A stretch of DNA of 64,000 nucleotides from positions 55,641,457 to 55,705,456 of the forward strand of contig NC_079215.1 of assembly GCF_029633865.1 (NCBI RefSeq), read 5' to 3'. A program made the translations under genes and the position numbers. The DNA is from Lampris incognitus. Taxonomy: Eukaryota; Chordata; Actinopteri; Lampriformes; Lampridae. This document shows positions 53,409 through 64,000 of this stretch, piece by piece. Positions within the stretch are counted from its first letter, which is position 1. Every line of letters starts with the position of its first letter. The notes under the pieces are model-generated. The model did not search any database. It saw only the letters and a program-made list of their open reading frames with translations, and was not told the origin of the DNA.

Positions 53409-53950
53409 CTATGTAAATTACATTCTGTCTCCTTTACTATAAATATTTTTTCATATTCCTTAATTCAATATATTATGGGGGACAAGTAAATATTAACGTG
53501 TTGTCCAAGCTGTTTTTGCAAGAATTGGCCCAACAACCATACATACATACAGCATGTTTTACTTATGAGAGCAGTGCAGTGCATGCAGTGCAGAAAGTTG
53601 CAGACGTCACTGAACTGACCGAGTTGAATTCAATACCATTATTCCATCCTCAGTGTGTGTGTCTGTACACACATCGACAGATAGCTAGCAGGCTTCAAGA
53701 GCAAGTCGGAGGCTGGAGTAAAGTTGAATGCTCTTTACTGTGGTCGTCATTCTCATGAAAGGGTCATTTTGTAAAAAAGCAGTGCTTTCCAAGGCACAAA
53801 CAGAGGAGTGAAAGGATAAGGTAGCTGGAGCTGCAGGCTGACCACATGTGATGAACAACTAAAGCATTTCCTGATCTGAATCTCTGAACTATGACCTGGC
53901 TGAGTCACATGACTAAAATAACCAGTGAAAACAATAACAGGGAGCTACTA
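53409..53950. other. No gene seen
   Basis: No recognised repeat or domain; short CAGTGCATGCAGTGCAG-type repetition near 53574. Confidence 0.35.
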
Positions 53951-53954
53951 CGAC

Positions 53955-56118
53955 GGCGACTACTACTACTACTACTACTACTATTACTACTTTCGAATGG
54001 TCCCATTAGGGGTCGCCACAGCAGATCATCCGTTTCCATCTCTTCCTGTCCTCTGCATCTTCCTCTGTCACACCAACCACCTGCATGTCTTCCCTCACCA
54101 CATCCATAAACCTCCTCTTTGGCCTTCCTCCTTTCCTCTTCCCTGGCAGCTCCATATTCAGCATCCTTCTCCCAATATACCCAGCATCTCTCCTCCACAC
54201 AAATCCAAGCCATCTCCATCTAACCTCTCTTGCTTTGTCGCCAAACCGTCCAACCTGAGCAGTCCCTCTAATATACTCATTCCTAATCCAGTTCTTCTTC
54301 ATCACTCCCAATGAAAATCTTAGCATCTTCAACTCTGCCACCTCCAGCTCCGCTTCCTGTCTTTTCGTCAGTGCCACTGTCTCCAAACCATATAACATAG
54401 CTGGTCTCACAACCATCTTCCCTTATCTCTTGCTGGTACCCTTCTGTCGCAAATCAGTTTTGATACTCTTCTCCACCCACTCCATCCTGCTTGCCCTCTC
54501 TGCTTCACCTCTCCTGCACTCCCTGTTACTTTGAACAGTTGACCCCAAGTATTTAAACTCATACGCCTTCATCACATCTACTCCTTGCATCATCATCATT
54601 CCACTGCCCTCCCTCTCATTCACGCATGGGTATTCCATCTTGCTCCTACTGGCTTATCATCCCTCTTCTCTCCAGTGAACACCTCCACCTCTTCAGGCTC
54701 TCCTCAGCCTGCACCCTAATCTCGCTACAGATCAGTCGGTACCAGTAGACTTCTCCTCCACTTCTCAGACATCCTCTCACTTTCCAAGATTGTGTTAAAC
54801 AATCTAACTCCACTGCCATCTCTCCTAAACATCTCCGTGCCTCCACAGGTATGTCATCAGGACCAACTGCCTTTCCACTCTTCATCCTCTCCATAGCTGC
54901 CCTCACTTCCTCCTTGCTAATCCACCGCACTTCCTGATTCACTATCCTCACATCATCCAACGTTTTCTCTCTTCATTTTCTTCATTCATCAGCCTCTCAA
55001 AGTATTCCTTCCACCTTCTCAACACACTCTCCTCACTTGTCAGCACATTCCCATCTCTATCCTTGATCGCCCTAACTTGCTGCACATCCTTCCCAGCTCG
55101 GTCCCTCTGTCTAGCCAATCTGTACAAGTCCTTTTCTCCTTCCTTAGTGTCTACCAGGGGTGGGAAATCTTATCCAGAAAGGGCCAGTGTGGGTGCAGGT
55201 CTTTGCTCCAACCAAGCAGTTACACACCTGTGTCTCCTAATCAAGTTCCTCAGCAAAGACTCTACTGGTTGATTAGTGGGATCAGGTGTGTAACTGCTTG
55301 GTTGGAACAAAAACCTGCACCCACACCGGCCCTTTCTGGATAAGATTGCCCACCTCTCATACAACTCACCATACGCCGTTTCCTTTGCCTTTGCCACCTC
55401 TCTCTCTTCACTTTATGCTGCATCTCCTTGTACTCCTGTCTACTTTCTCCATCTCTCTGACTATCCCACTTCTTCTTTGCCAACCTCTTCCTCTGTATAC
55501 TTTGCTGTACTTCCTCATTCCACCACCAAGTCTCCTTGTCTTCCTTCCTCTGTCCTGATGACACACCATGTACCTTCCTAGCTGTCTCCCTCACTATTTC
55601 TGCAGTGGTTGCTCTTCAATACCAACAGTGCCTGTCTTAACTCCTCCCTGAAACCCACACAACAGCCTCCCCTCTTCAACTTCCACCATTTGATCCTTGG
55701 CTCTGCCTCCACCCTCTTCTTCTTCTTGGTCTCCAAAGACCACCATCTGATGCTGCCTAGCTACGTTCTCCCCTGTCATCACCTTGCAGTCTCCAATCCC
55801 TTTCAGACTGTACCTTCTGCATAAGACATAGTCCACCTGTGTGCACTTTCCTCCACTCTTACGTCAGACCCTGTGTTCCTCCCTCTTCTTGAAACATGTA
55901 TTCACCACAACCATTTCCATCTTTTTTGCAAAATCCACCACCTGTCCTTCCACATTTCTCTCACTGACACCATATCTACCCATCACCTCTGGTCCCTTCA
56001 CCAACATGCCCACTGAAGTCTGGTCCACTCACCACTCTCTCCTCCTTGGGTACACTCTCCACCACTTCATCCAACTCACTCCAGAATTCTTCTTTCTCGT
56101 CCATCTCACACCCTCTGA
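53955..56118 (-). mobile_element. LINE (RTE-like), long but rearranged copy
   Basis: From the (CTA)n tail at about 53957-53990, reading on the minus strand: the C-terminal region (54416-54006), FKYLGSTVQSNRE (54560), an RT-domain piece (54960-54646, RAAMERMKSGKAVGPDDIPVE), a linker region (55594-55362, ETWWWNEEVQQSIQRKRLAKKKW) and the endonuclease end (55836, DYVLCRRYSLKGIGDCKV). The order is that of an endonuclease-RT LINE, but the RT palm with FADD is missing between 54646 and 54638, and many frames are broken. A palindromic MITE interrupts it at about 55156-55357. Confidence 0.85.
55156..55357. mobile_element. hAT-type palindromic MITE inside the LINE
   Basis: The left end CAGGGGTGGGAAATCTTATCC and the right end GGATAAGATTGCCCACCTCT are inverted repeats extending over about 45 bp (GAAAGGGCCAGTGTGGGTGCAGG against its complement). 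It is a fish MITE of the CAGGGGTGGGCAA kind. A clean 8-bp duplication is not visible. Confidence 0.75.
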
Positions 56119-56134
56119 AAACCTCTACACTTTT

Positions 56135-57361
56135 TTAGAGGGTGGGGTTTTTGGTAGATAGGGCATTGTTTGTCAATGTATACCTACTTGCTACTTGAAC
56201 TGTCTGACAGAGAAGCTGATTGATGTGATGCGACTTCAGTCTTGTGAGCAGAGATATGACTTTTGACATATTCTGATCTCCGTTCCACTCGTTCAGGCTT
56301 CGATGGACCCATAGAGAACCTGTAGGATCTGTGCGATGGAGCTGTAGGGGATGTCGACAGAGTGAAGCTCGGGTCGTTTCTTCGGCGTGATTCATCACAT
56401 ATGAAGTTTGTGAAGAATGCAAATGGAGGAAAAGAGACTTTGTGTTGCTCCTTGTACTACGAGCCTTGAACTAACAACTAACCACCTCTCTTGCAGACCC
56501 AGCGGCAACTTCTCAACAATAGGGTTGACACCCCTGGCAGTGTCCAGGTATGAGAGCCCAGGCAAGTAGCCCTCAGATTTAGCAGACTCTAACTCCCTCA
56601 GTAGGTCTCCCAGCTCCCTGAGTTTTAAGGGGTTCTTGTGATTGATTTTAGGAAAGTTCTCGATCCAAAGAGCACTGTCTCGATGACTCCAGGGGAGCCA
56701 TAGCAGTCCTCTAGGCGTTCCCAGGCCATTGTCATGTCAGCAAACTGGCGTTTATTTCTCAGTTTGTTTTGTCCCGCTTGGAACACCAGGTGGGCGGAGC
56801 TTATTAACATAATGTCAGGTAAACAGCCAATCACCAAACAGAACACAAAGTTGACCCCAATGCTGTTGATACAAAGGCTAAATATTTGACTTCAGGGTCA
56901 ATTTGTCTCCCACACACACACAGCCTATGTCAGGGCTGGCAACATGCATGGAACGGATCATTGTGACGTGCTCCGAGGACTGATTTCCTAACCACTGTGA
57001 TAAGAGGTCAAGTTAAGTTTAGCCCTACAGTGGCATTGAGGAAAGAGGACTTCCATGCCCAATAATCTTCTGAGCTATCATTGAACTCGACGAGGCCAGA
57101 ATTCACAAGCTCTCGACGTACCAAGTATCTTGCGATGTCACTCACACCAGTCCTGTCATCAGTATGGGGCTGCGATGACGCTCTGTTGAAGGAGGAAGAG
57201 CACGGCTCAGCAGAGGGGGCGTACGCCATCTCACGAGCACGCACTTGCAGCGTAAAGGAGCCGCAAGAAGAGTCCCTGCCACCCAGACGGCATCTCAGCG
57301 ACTCACCCTGCCACATCCTGCTGTGCATGGGATGAGTTACCTGCCCTACGTGGCCTGGCAT
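56135..57361 (-). pseudogene. BEL/Pao-type gag fragments
   Basis: Minus-strand pieces, in gag order: 57361-57008 (YLVRRELVNSGLVEFNDSSEDYWAWKSSF), then about 56770-56640 (AWERLEDCYGSPGVIE), then 56640-56500 (a LRELGDLL...YLPGLSYLDTARGVNPIVEKLP-like stretch in another frame). This is the gag core found in fish BEL/Pao elements. Unrelated or deleted sequence separates the pieces at 56850-57005. No LTRs were recognised. Confidence 0.7.
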
Positions 57362-58015
57362 TTGAATTTTTATGTTTTTCGACCCTCGTCAGAAACTGGG
57401 GTGTGTTTTTATTTTTCTAATTGAACTGTGAACTGTGAATTCGAGGGAAGACCACCATCACAACTAAGACTGATTTATATTAGTGAGCGGAGACCTGGTG
57501 AGAAGATCCTGATGAACTGTGTGTAAAAAAAATTAAATAAATAAATTTCAGTTTTGTTCATTTTAGTGAAAGAGGGTTATTTTGTAAACCAGCTTTGTGT
57601 TGCCGAAAAACCGTCAAACTGTTTTGTTTTACTAAAACGGGTTTCACCTGTGGTAGGTTTATGGCTTATTGACTCTGTGTATACCTTTTGTGGAGTTGCT
57701 ACTGCCCTGGAGTGGGGGCACCCCACCTGTCTAGCTAGGCACTGGGAGGGGGAGGGATGGTGCTAAGCTAAGGTTTATGTCAGGATCTCACTACACTTCA
57801 GGTAGTCACCATGCTGATAAGATAAACATCCTGAAGCCCACCTTGCCATACCTGTGTTGGCTCATATAGGATTAAAGGGCCAAGCAAAATAGGTAATACA
57901 CACTTACTGTCGGTAGGTATTGGGGCTACTTGTACTAGGGGGCGCATACCTAGATCTGGCGTTCACGTCCGGGGCAGGCCTATACTAAACCCCTGCCTAG
58001 CGGGGCTCTTTCCCC
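57362..58015. other. No gene seen
   Basis: Unassigned sequence; no domain in either strand. Confidence 0.35.
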
Positions 58016-58717
58016 ACTACATAAAGCACACCGCCATTGGACTCTGGAGCAGTGGAAACCTGTACTCTGGAGTGATGAATGATGCTTCACTATCTGGAAG
58101 TCTCGTGGACCAATCTGGGTTGGCGGATGCCAGAAGAACGCTACCTGTCCGGGTGCATAGTGGCAACCGTAAAGTCTGGTGTAGGAGGAATAATGGTCTG
58201 GGGCTGTTTTCATGGTCTGGGCTAGGCCCATTAGTTCCAGTGAAGGGAAATCGCAATGCTATAGCATACAATGATATTCAAGAGAATTCTGTGCTTCCAA
58301 TTTGTGGCAACAGTTTGGGGAAGGCCCTTTCCTACTTCAGCATGACAGTGCCCCTGTGCACAAAGCGAGGTCCATAAAGACGTGGTTGGCTGAGTTTGGT
58401 GTGGAAGAACTTGACTGGCCTACACAGAGCCCTGACCTCCACCCCATCCAACACCTTTGGGATGAACTGGAACGCCGACTGTGAGCCAGGCCCTCTCTCC
58501 ATCATCAGTGCCCAACCTCACTAATGCTCTTGTGGCTGAATGGGAGTGAATCCCTGCAGCCATGGGTCAAAATCTAGTGGAAAGCCTCCCCAGAAGAGTG
58601 GAGACTGTTAGAGAAGTGGAGGATGGACCAACTCCATATTTATATACCCATGGATTTGGAATGAAGTGTTCAACGAGTACATATGGGTGTGATGACCAGG
58701 TGTCTACATACTGTCTA
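58016..58717 (+). pseudogene. Tc1/mariner transposase relic
   Basis: Scattered frames keep the core of a Tc1 transposase: 58020-58200 ([17 protein letters not shown]-like, with the first catalytic block damaged), DSAPVHKARSIKTWLAEFGVEELDW (58345-58420) and SPDLHPIQHLWDELERRL. The catalytic Glu position reads Gln (PIQ rather than PIE). The 5' half and the left inverted repeat are missing. The end near 58690-58717 (TGTGATGACCAGGTGTCTAC) looks like a Tc1 3' terminal region. Confidence 0.8.
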
Positions 58718-58720
58718 TAT

Positions 58721-58891
<171 letters not shown>

Positions 58892-60060
58892 GACAGCTGG
58901 AGAAGCAGTTTTGTGACTTAAAGGTTTAGTATTTTAATAAGAGAGCTAGAAAATTAGAAAATCTCCATTTACTACCACTAATGACTCGTTCAGGAGAACG
59001 CTGAACCTCCAAGTATACCAGGGACAAGAAACGAGTGTGGACGTGTATCCCTTCTTCTCTGTTGTGTTTATACACCCAACAGGTCGGTATTTTAAAAAAA
59101 AAATAAAATCCCTCATAGCAAAGGCTGTCTGCCATCTGTGCTTGGCTTTTCGTCCGGTTCGTTTTCATTTTCAGGATAGCTTGCATTTTAGAGAACGTCA
59201 AATAATCTTAGTGTACTTATTTCTGCCCCTTCCTATTTCCGAGGGAGTGCGTTTCTCTGCTCGACTGTCACACAACCCGTGCCGTGTTGTCCTGCGGCCT
59301 CTAGATGGCGGTACATCCACAGTGACCAGAGTGGGCCCGCCCACACGGCGTGCACCTGCTAAGTCGTGACAACACAGCCACACTGGGAGCGGGACTCCTC
59401 TTCAGCAGCGGGGCCGCAAACTGGGCTGCGCGGACACATGAGACAAAACCACTGCGGTCCGGTTTACAGCGACGCGGAGCGGGTCTGTGACGTCATCACA
59501 CCCCGGGCGTTGAAACGGGCGTTATTCTGATGGTGGAAAACCACGTGGTCGACAGATGTAAAGTGCAGGGCGTTTCAGAGCCACTTCTGAACCCTGCTGA
59601 CATTATCCGACGGGTTTTCTTTTTGGTTTTTAGAAACTCTGTCAGAGACTCTGTATTTACACGCAGGCGAAACGTTGTTCCCGGCAAAACCTGAAATCCC
59701 CACACGTGGGAGTTTACTTGACGCGCAATAAAACTTGACTTGACATGATCTTTAACCATCTACTGAAACAAAAGCAACGTTTAAAAGGGAGGGTTCCGCT
59801 GTTTGTATGTAGGCTATAACAAAGTGTGTGTAGCGTTAAAATGTCGTCTTTTCTAAAGTGCACTTGTCGTCTTTCGGCACCAAAAACAATAAGTAGAATG
59901 GCTCTTGTGTCAAGCATTGATCCATATCATTATTATTATTTGTAAATATTGTATTAAGACCGCACTTAATGCTGTACACTGATTATGGGCGTTCCTAGAA
60001 GTCCTCCAACCCATACGACCACATAGGTCGTATACCCTCTAATACGACCCCCAGGAGCCC
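58892..60060. other. Intergenic, no gene seen
   Basis: A TGACGTCA palindrome is at 59488-59495 in a GC-rich stretch (59230-59530). No coding exon is recognised. Confidence 0.4.
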
Positions 60061-60063
60061 TCA

Positions 60064-60096
60064 TGATGATGATGATGATGATGATGATGATTATTA
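60064..60096. repeat. (GAT)n microsatellite
   Basis: About nine GAT units followed by TTATTATTA. Confidence 0.85.
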
Positions 60097-60409
60097 TTAT
60101 GTAATGATTATGAAAACATGCATAAAATGCCCCATGAATTATGATATAAACTTCTTATTTTTCCTCTGTTGAACTGGCAAAAGCAACTTCCAAGTTTGGG
60201 ATAAATATTCCAGACACGGACGTTGCAGTGCCGTCAGGGTCTGGGAGAGAGCGGAATACTTAACACGTAAACGCACACAAAGTAAAGTGAAATATGGCTG
60301 CCTCGCAGCAAGCGGGCATCATGCTGTGTATGCACAAATCGTTTGTTCACGACAGCCGGCGCTGCTGCTTCTCAGTCACGACCTAAGGGATGACAAAATT
60401 CTGCACCAC

Positions 60410-60580
60410 GGGAAGGTGACGTCAGCGCAGCGCAGCCACCTCCTCCGTGACGTCACTGGACGGACGTGGCAGCCTTGGCGGTCTATTGCCATCTGCTGGA
60501 TGGACTCGGCCCTCGCCGAACATTACGTCATCGGGAAGATGGGCCGGCCCGTGGGTCGGGCTCTGCATATATACACCGCT
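60410..60580 (+). promoter_or_regulatory. Cluster of CRE palindromes upstream of a TATA-like motif
   Basis: TGACGTCA at 60417-60424 and 60448-60455 and TTACGTCA at 60523-60530 are followed by CATATATAC at 60566-60574. CREB/ATF factors bind such sites. The arrangement, with CREs within 150 bp of a TATA-like motif in a GC-rich stretch, is promoter-like, but I find no first exon after it, so the target is unknown. Confidence 0.4.
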
Positions 60581-61047
60581 ACCGAGAGCGAGGCAGAGCT
60601 GCTGACTGGCCGCCGGTGATGGACGGAAGGGTTTCGATCACACTGTAAAAGTCAGCCCACTCAGGTTTTGGCGACTTACAGCGAAGATTCGCTGACATTT
60701 TGTCACGTGTCAGATATCCTGGCGTGGTATCAAGTGGGGTACCATCATGTCCCAGCCCCCAGCCCAACAGCCCGCTCACCCACGTTCTCGGGTTGTCCAG
60801 CATTACAAACCCCAACTAACGGATCGTGGGTCGACGAGTAAGCGGCAGAGCTGTATTTGACAACCGCTTTTACAACAGCAAGCTCAAACAGCACCCCGGG
60901 CATTGTGGTGGAGGAACTAACAGCAGAAGGAAGACGAAGAAGGAGAAGAAGAAAAGAAAAACCCTGCTGTTCCGCTGTCCACGGTGCTGGACCCCTTTCT
61001 GTCACGATGTAGTCGTGATCACAGCAAGTCGAACCAGGACGCACCGT

Positions 61048-61362
61048 TTGCTGAGAGAAGCGTTTCATCCTCATGTGAGTGACCTCTCCAGTCTCACCTG
61101 ACTGCAGGTGTCCCCGCCCTTATAAACAATACCGTGGCATAACGACCCAAACCAACGACCAGTTTCATGTGCAACCTGCCTTGATCATCAACCAGAGTTG
61201 CGGTGGCCATGCGTACTGTTCCCAGAGGGTCAGGAATATAGCTGTGATCACAGCATTGTAAGATGGCGACGGTGGATGCTGTATTGATTACGAGGGTGGG
61301 GATATACCTGCAGTCAGGTGAGACTGAAGAGGCCACGAGTGATGAGACGCTTCTCTCTCAGT
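61048..61362. mobile_element. Fold-back element of about 315 bp
   Basis: Arms of about 65 bp (61048-61115 and 61291-61362) are inverted copies including GTCTCACCTGACTGCAGGT and ACCTGCAGTCAGGTGAGAC, and CTGAGAGAAGCGT against ACGCTTCTCTCTCAG. A perfect 14-bp palindrome GCTGTGATCACAGC lies at 61241-61254. It has the form of a fish MITE. Confidence 0.7.
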
Positions 61363-61569
61363 AAAGATTCAACTTTCTGATTGCCTCTCCGCTTGGATTA
61401 CTGAGCATGCGCCAAGACGTAATCGTGAGTCCACAAGTGTGGATGACACGAACCTGTGCAATAAAACATGCAGTACAATTTATGTCCCCGCTGAGACGTG
61501 AGGTTGTAGCTGTATCTGTGACCGTTTACTCTCACAAATCCAAGAGAAACCCTAACACACACGCGCGTT

Positions 61570-62453
<884 letters not shown>

Positions 62454-62620
62454 ATGTCCGCCTCGGTGGGGCCCCAAGGCGGCCCTCGCCCACCCACCGT
62501 GCCGCCATCCATGCCGGATCTGCCGGACCTCAGCCACCTCACCGAAGAGGAAAGGAAAATCATCATGGCAGTGATGGTTCGGCAAAAGGAGGAAGAGGAG
62601 AAGGAAGAAGCGATGCTAAA
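62454..62620 (+). CDS. rims1: RIM1 (regulating synaptic membrane exocytosis 1), first coding exon, partial gene
   Basis: The exon encodes [20 protein letters not shown]... then [19 protein letters not shown] and a charged [14 protein letters not shown] end, which matches the N-terminus of vertebrate RIM1; the GPRPPTVPP run fits RIM1 better than RIM2. In the full protein this begins the helix that binds GTP-bound Rab3 on synaptic vesicles, ahead of the FYVE-type zinc finger. RIM tethers vesicles, Munc13 and calcium channels at the presynaptic active zone. The exon ends AA|gtaaggg in phase 2 at 62620. The ATG at 62454 is chosen because the homology starts there and no in-frame ATG precedes it. 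The remaining exons are beyond the window. Confidence 0.88.
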
Positions 62621-64000
62621 GTAAGGGCAATCTTTCGTTTCCGCGGACCCATACATGCACATGCCACACTCCCCGATCCACGGGGAAAGACCGCCTGCAC
62701 CACCGGCCACATTATCCAGCACCTTACCCAACACGCCTGTCTCTTGGCACCGTGGTTGTCCACATAATCACATCACGAACCAAACAACGACTCTTGGCAC
62801 TGCCAGTCTCCCACCATTTTCCTAACCCCACTACACACGCCGGCGGCGCCCTCGCAGCCTGCACACTATATCTTAGAGTGTGTTCTACTCCGAGAACCTC
62901 GGCTGTCTTCCCCGCGCTATCCCCCCCAAAAAATACCCCCTCTCCACTGGTGCCGCCTGGTTTAGCAGCCGCGTTAAGGCGCGTTTCACGCGTTTCCAAG
63001 CGCGTTCGCTTCGCGAAGACGACGGGTTTTAGGGTCACGCTTCGCAATCCGTCCGTTTAAGACGGTCGTCCGGGGGGCGGGAAGAGGAGGGGGGGGTAAA
63101 TCAGTAGAAGACCGAACAGTGACAGTCGTGCGTGATGAAGACTGGCACTGTGTGTGTGTGTGTGTGTGTGTGATGAAGACTGGCACTGTGCGTGTGTGAT
63201 GAAGACTGGCACTGTGTAGCAAAACCAGCCGAGACCGCGTCAGAGGGGTTACAGGTGCAGCGCGGCTCGCGGCCGCGGAGACGGGGTGTGACGGTGGGGG
63301 GGGGGGATGCTGGGGCTGCTGGGGATGAATCATAGCGCGGATATAAGCATGCCGCCTCTCCAGCTCGCGCGCAGCACGGCACGGCACGGCACACCCGGAA
63401 ACCAGGCTGCCCCTTCCCCCGGTTCCCAGCGCCGCCTTGTAACGTCAACACACCTGGCCACGGCGTCGCTCGTCGTTTACGTCGCGGGGTTGATAGCGGG
63501 GTTGGCCTGCGGCTCAACACGACGGACGTTACACACACAGTGGAACTGCGTGTGCGTGCGTGTGCGTGTGCGTGCGTGAGAGAGAGAGGCTGTGTGACGA
63601 GGGGATAATAATGACATTATAGCTCTAATGATGCTTGGCGGATAAAGTGGCAGGAGATGTTGGCGTGCGCGCCCGGTAGGATGGTGAGAGAGCGCTCTCG
63701 TTCCTCCGACCTCCGGCCACCGGGATGGGTGTGGTTGGAAATCTCACCGAATGATGTAGGCCAAGCGTTATAACTGGGCATTCGAAAGACACGTGTTATA
63801 ACCACATGAAAAACAAAAACTATCAAAGAATCGATTTATTTCTGCCCCTTTCGAAGACAGCTAGCTGAGTGACTATTTCTTGCCCGAGAGCCAGTCTACT
63901 TCCGGTTGGCTCAGCGTGTAGTTGCCCCTGCTGCTTCTTTGCTTTTTCCATAAACTGTCGCCATTTCTTACGGAACATAAGTGGCTCCGTCGTAGTCTGG
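62621..64000 (+). other. rims1: Start of rims1 intron 1
   Basis: No further exon is recognised. It holds a (TG)n tract at 63150-63172 with flanking repeats of GATGAAGACTGGCACTGTG (63135, 63173 and 63199), a G run at 63295-63307, a GGCAC repeat (63377-63392) and a GTGCGTGCGTGT run at 63550-63577. Confidence 0.6.

Noticed and set aside
60287-60619. 110-codon ORF spanning the CRE cluster
   Set aside because: No recognisable domain; it covers promoter-like motifs and is probably a chance frame in GC-rich DNA.

Overview
The window is nuclear DNA of a ray-finned fish, almost certainly a teleost. Evidence: split genes with GT-AG introns, a K18-like type I keratin gene of teleost style, the first coding exon of rims1, and a dense load of teleost transposons (Tc1/mariner, hAT-like and piggyBac-like DNA elements, Ty3/gypsy and BEL/Pao elements, L2-like and RTE-like LINEs, several tRNA-derived SINEs). 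The species cannot be read from the sequence.

Host genes are few. An isolated type I keratin-like exon lies on the minus strand (2910-3119). A complete eight-exon type I keratin gene of 426 codons lies on the plus strand (44281-49797), with a TATA box at 44158 and polyadenylation signals at 50329-50340. The first coding exon of rims1, a presynaptic active-zone scaffold, is at 62454-62620; its 5' region holds two upstream ORFs and a long GA tract, and its first intron runs off the right edge. The two keratin loci point away from each other across about 41 kb that is mostly transposons.

Region by region: 1-7 kb holds a SINE with a GGGAA tract, an hAT-like element with a perfect 8-bp target duplication, the keratin exon and nested palindromic elements. 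7.2-11.3 kb is a decayed Ty3/gypsy element whose 5' LTR has been split by an inversion. 12-18.2 kb has tiny LTR elements and a second Ty3/gypsy copy (13220-18189, target duplication CAATA). 18-31 kb is SINEs, LINE fragments and a piggyBac-like element. 32.3-33.9 kb is a nearly intact Tc1 element. 36.3-41.3 kb is a sushi-like chromovirus-type Ty3/gypsy element. 42-43.5 kb has a piggyBac remnant and an AT-rich trinucleotide array. 50.9-58.7 kb has a second Tc1 copy with a LINE inside it, a large rearranged LINE, BEL/Pao gag remnants and a third Tc1 relic. 58.7-64 kb has microsatellites, CRE motifs, a palindromic element and the rims1 start.

The most unusual finding is a family of very small LTR retrotransposons of TRIM type: 344-359 bp in total, TG...CA LTRs of about 107-134 bp, an internal region of only about 103 bp, a primer-binding site matching the 3' end of tRNA-Leu, and 4-bp target duplications. 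Each LTR contains a tRNA-like segment with A-box and B-box motifs, which resembles in principle the plant Cassandra elements that carry 5S RNA in their LTRs. Two two-LTR copies, one fold-back derivative and up to three related solo-LTR-like copies are in this window.
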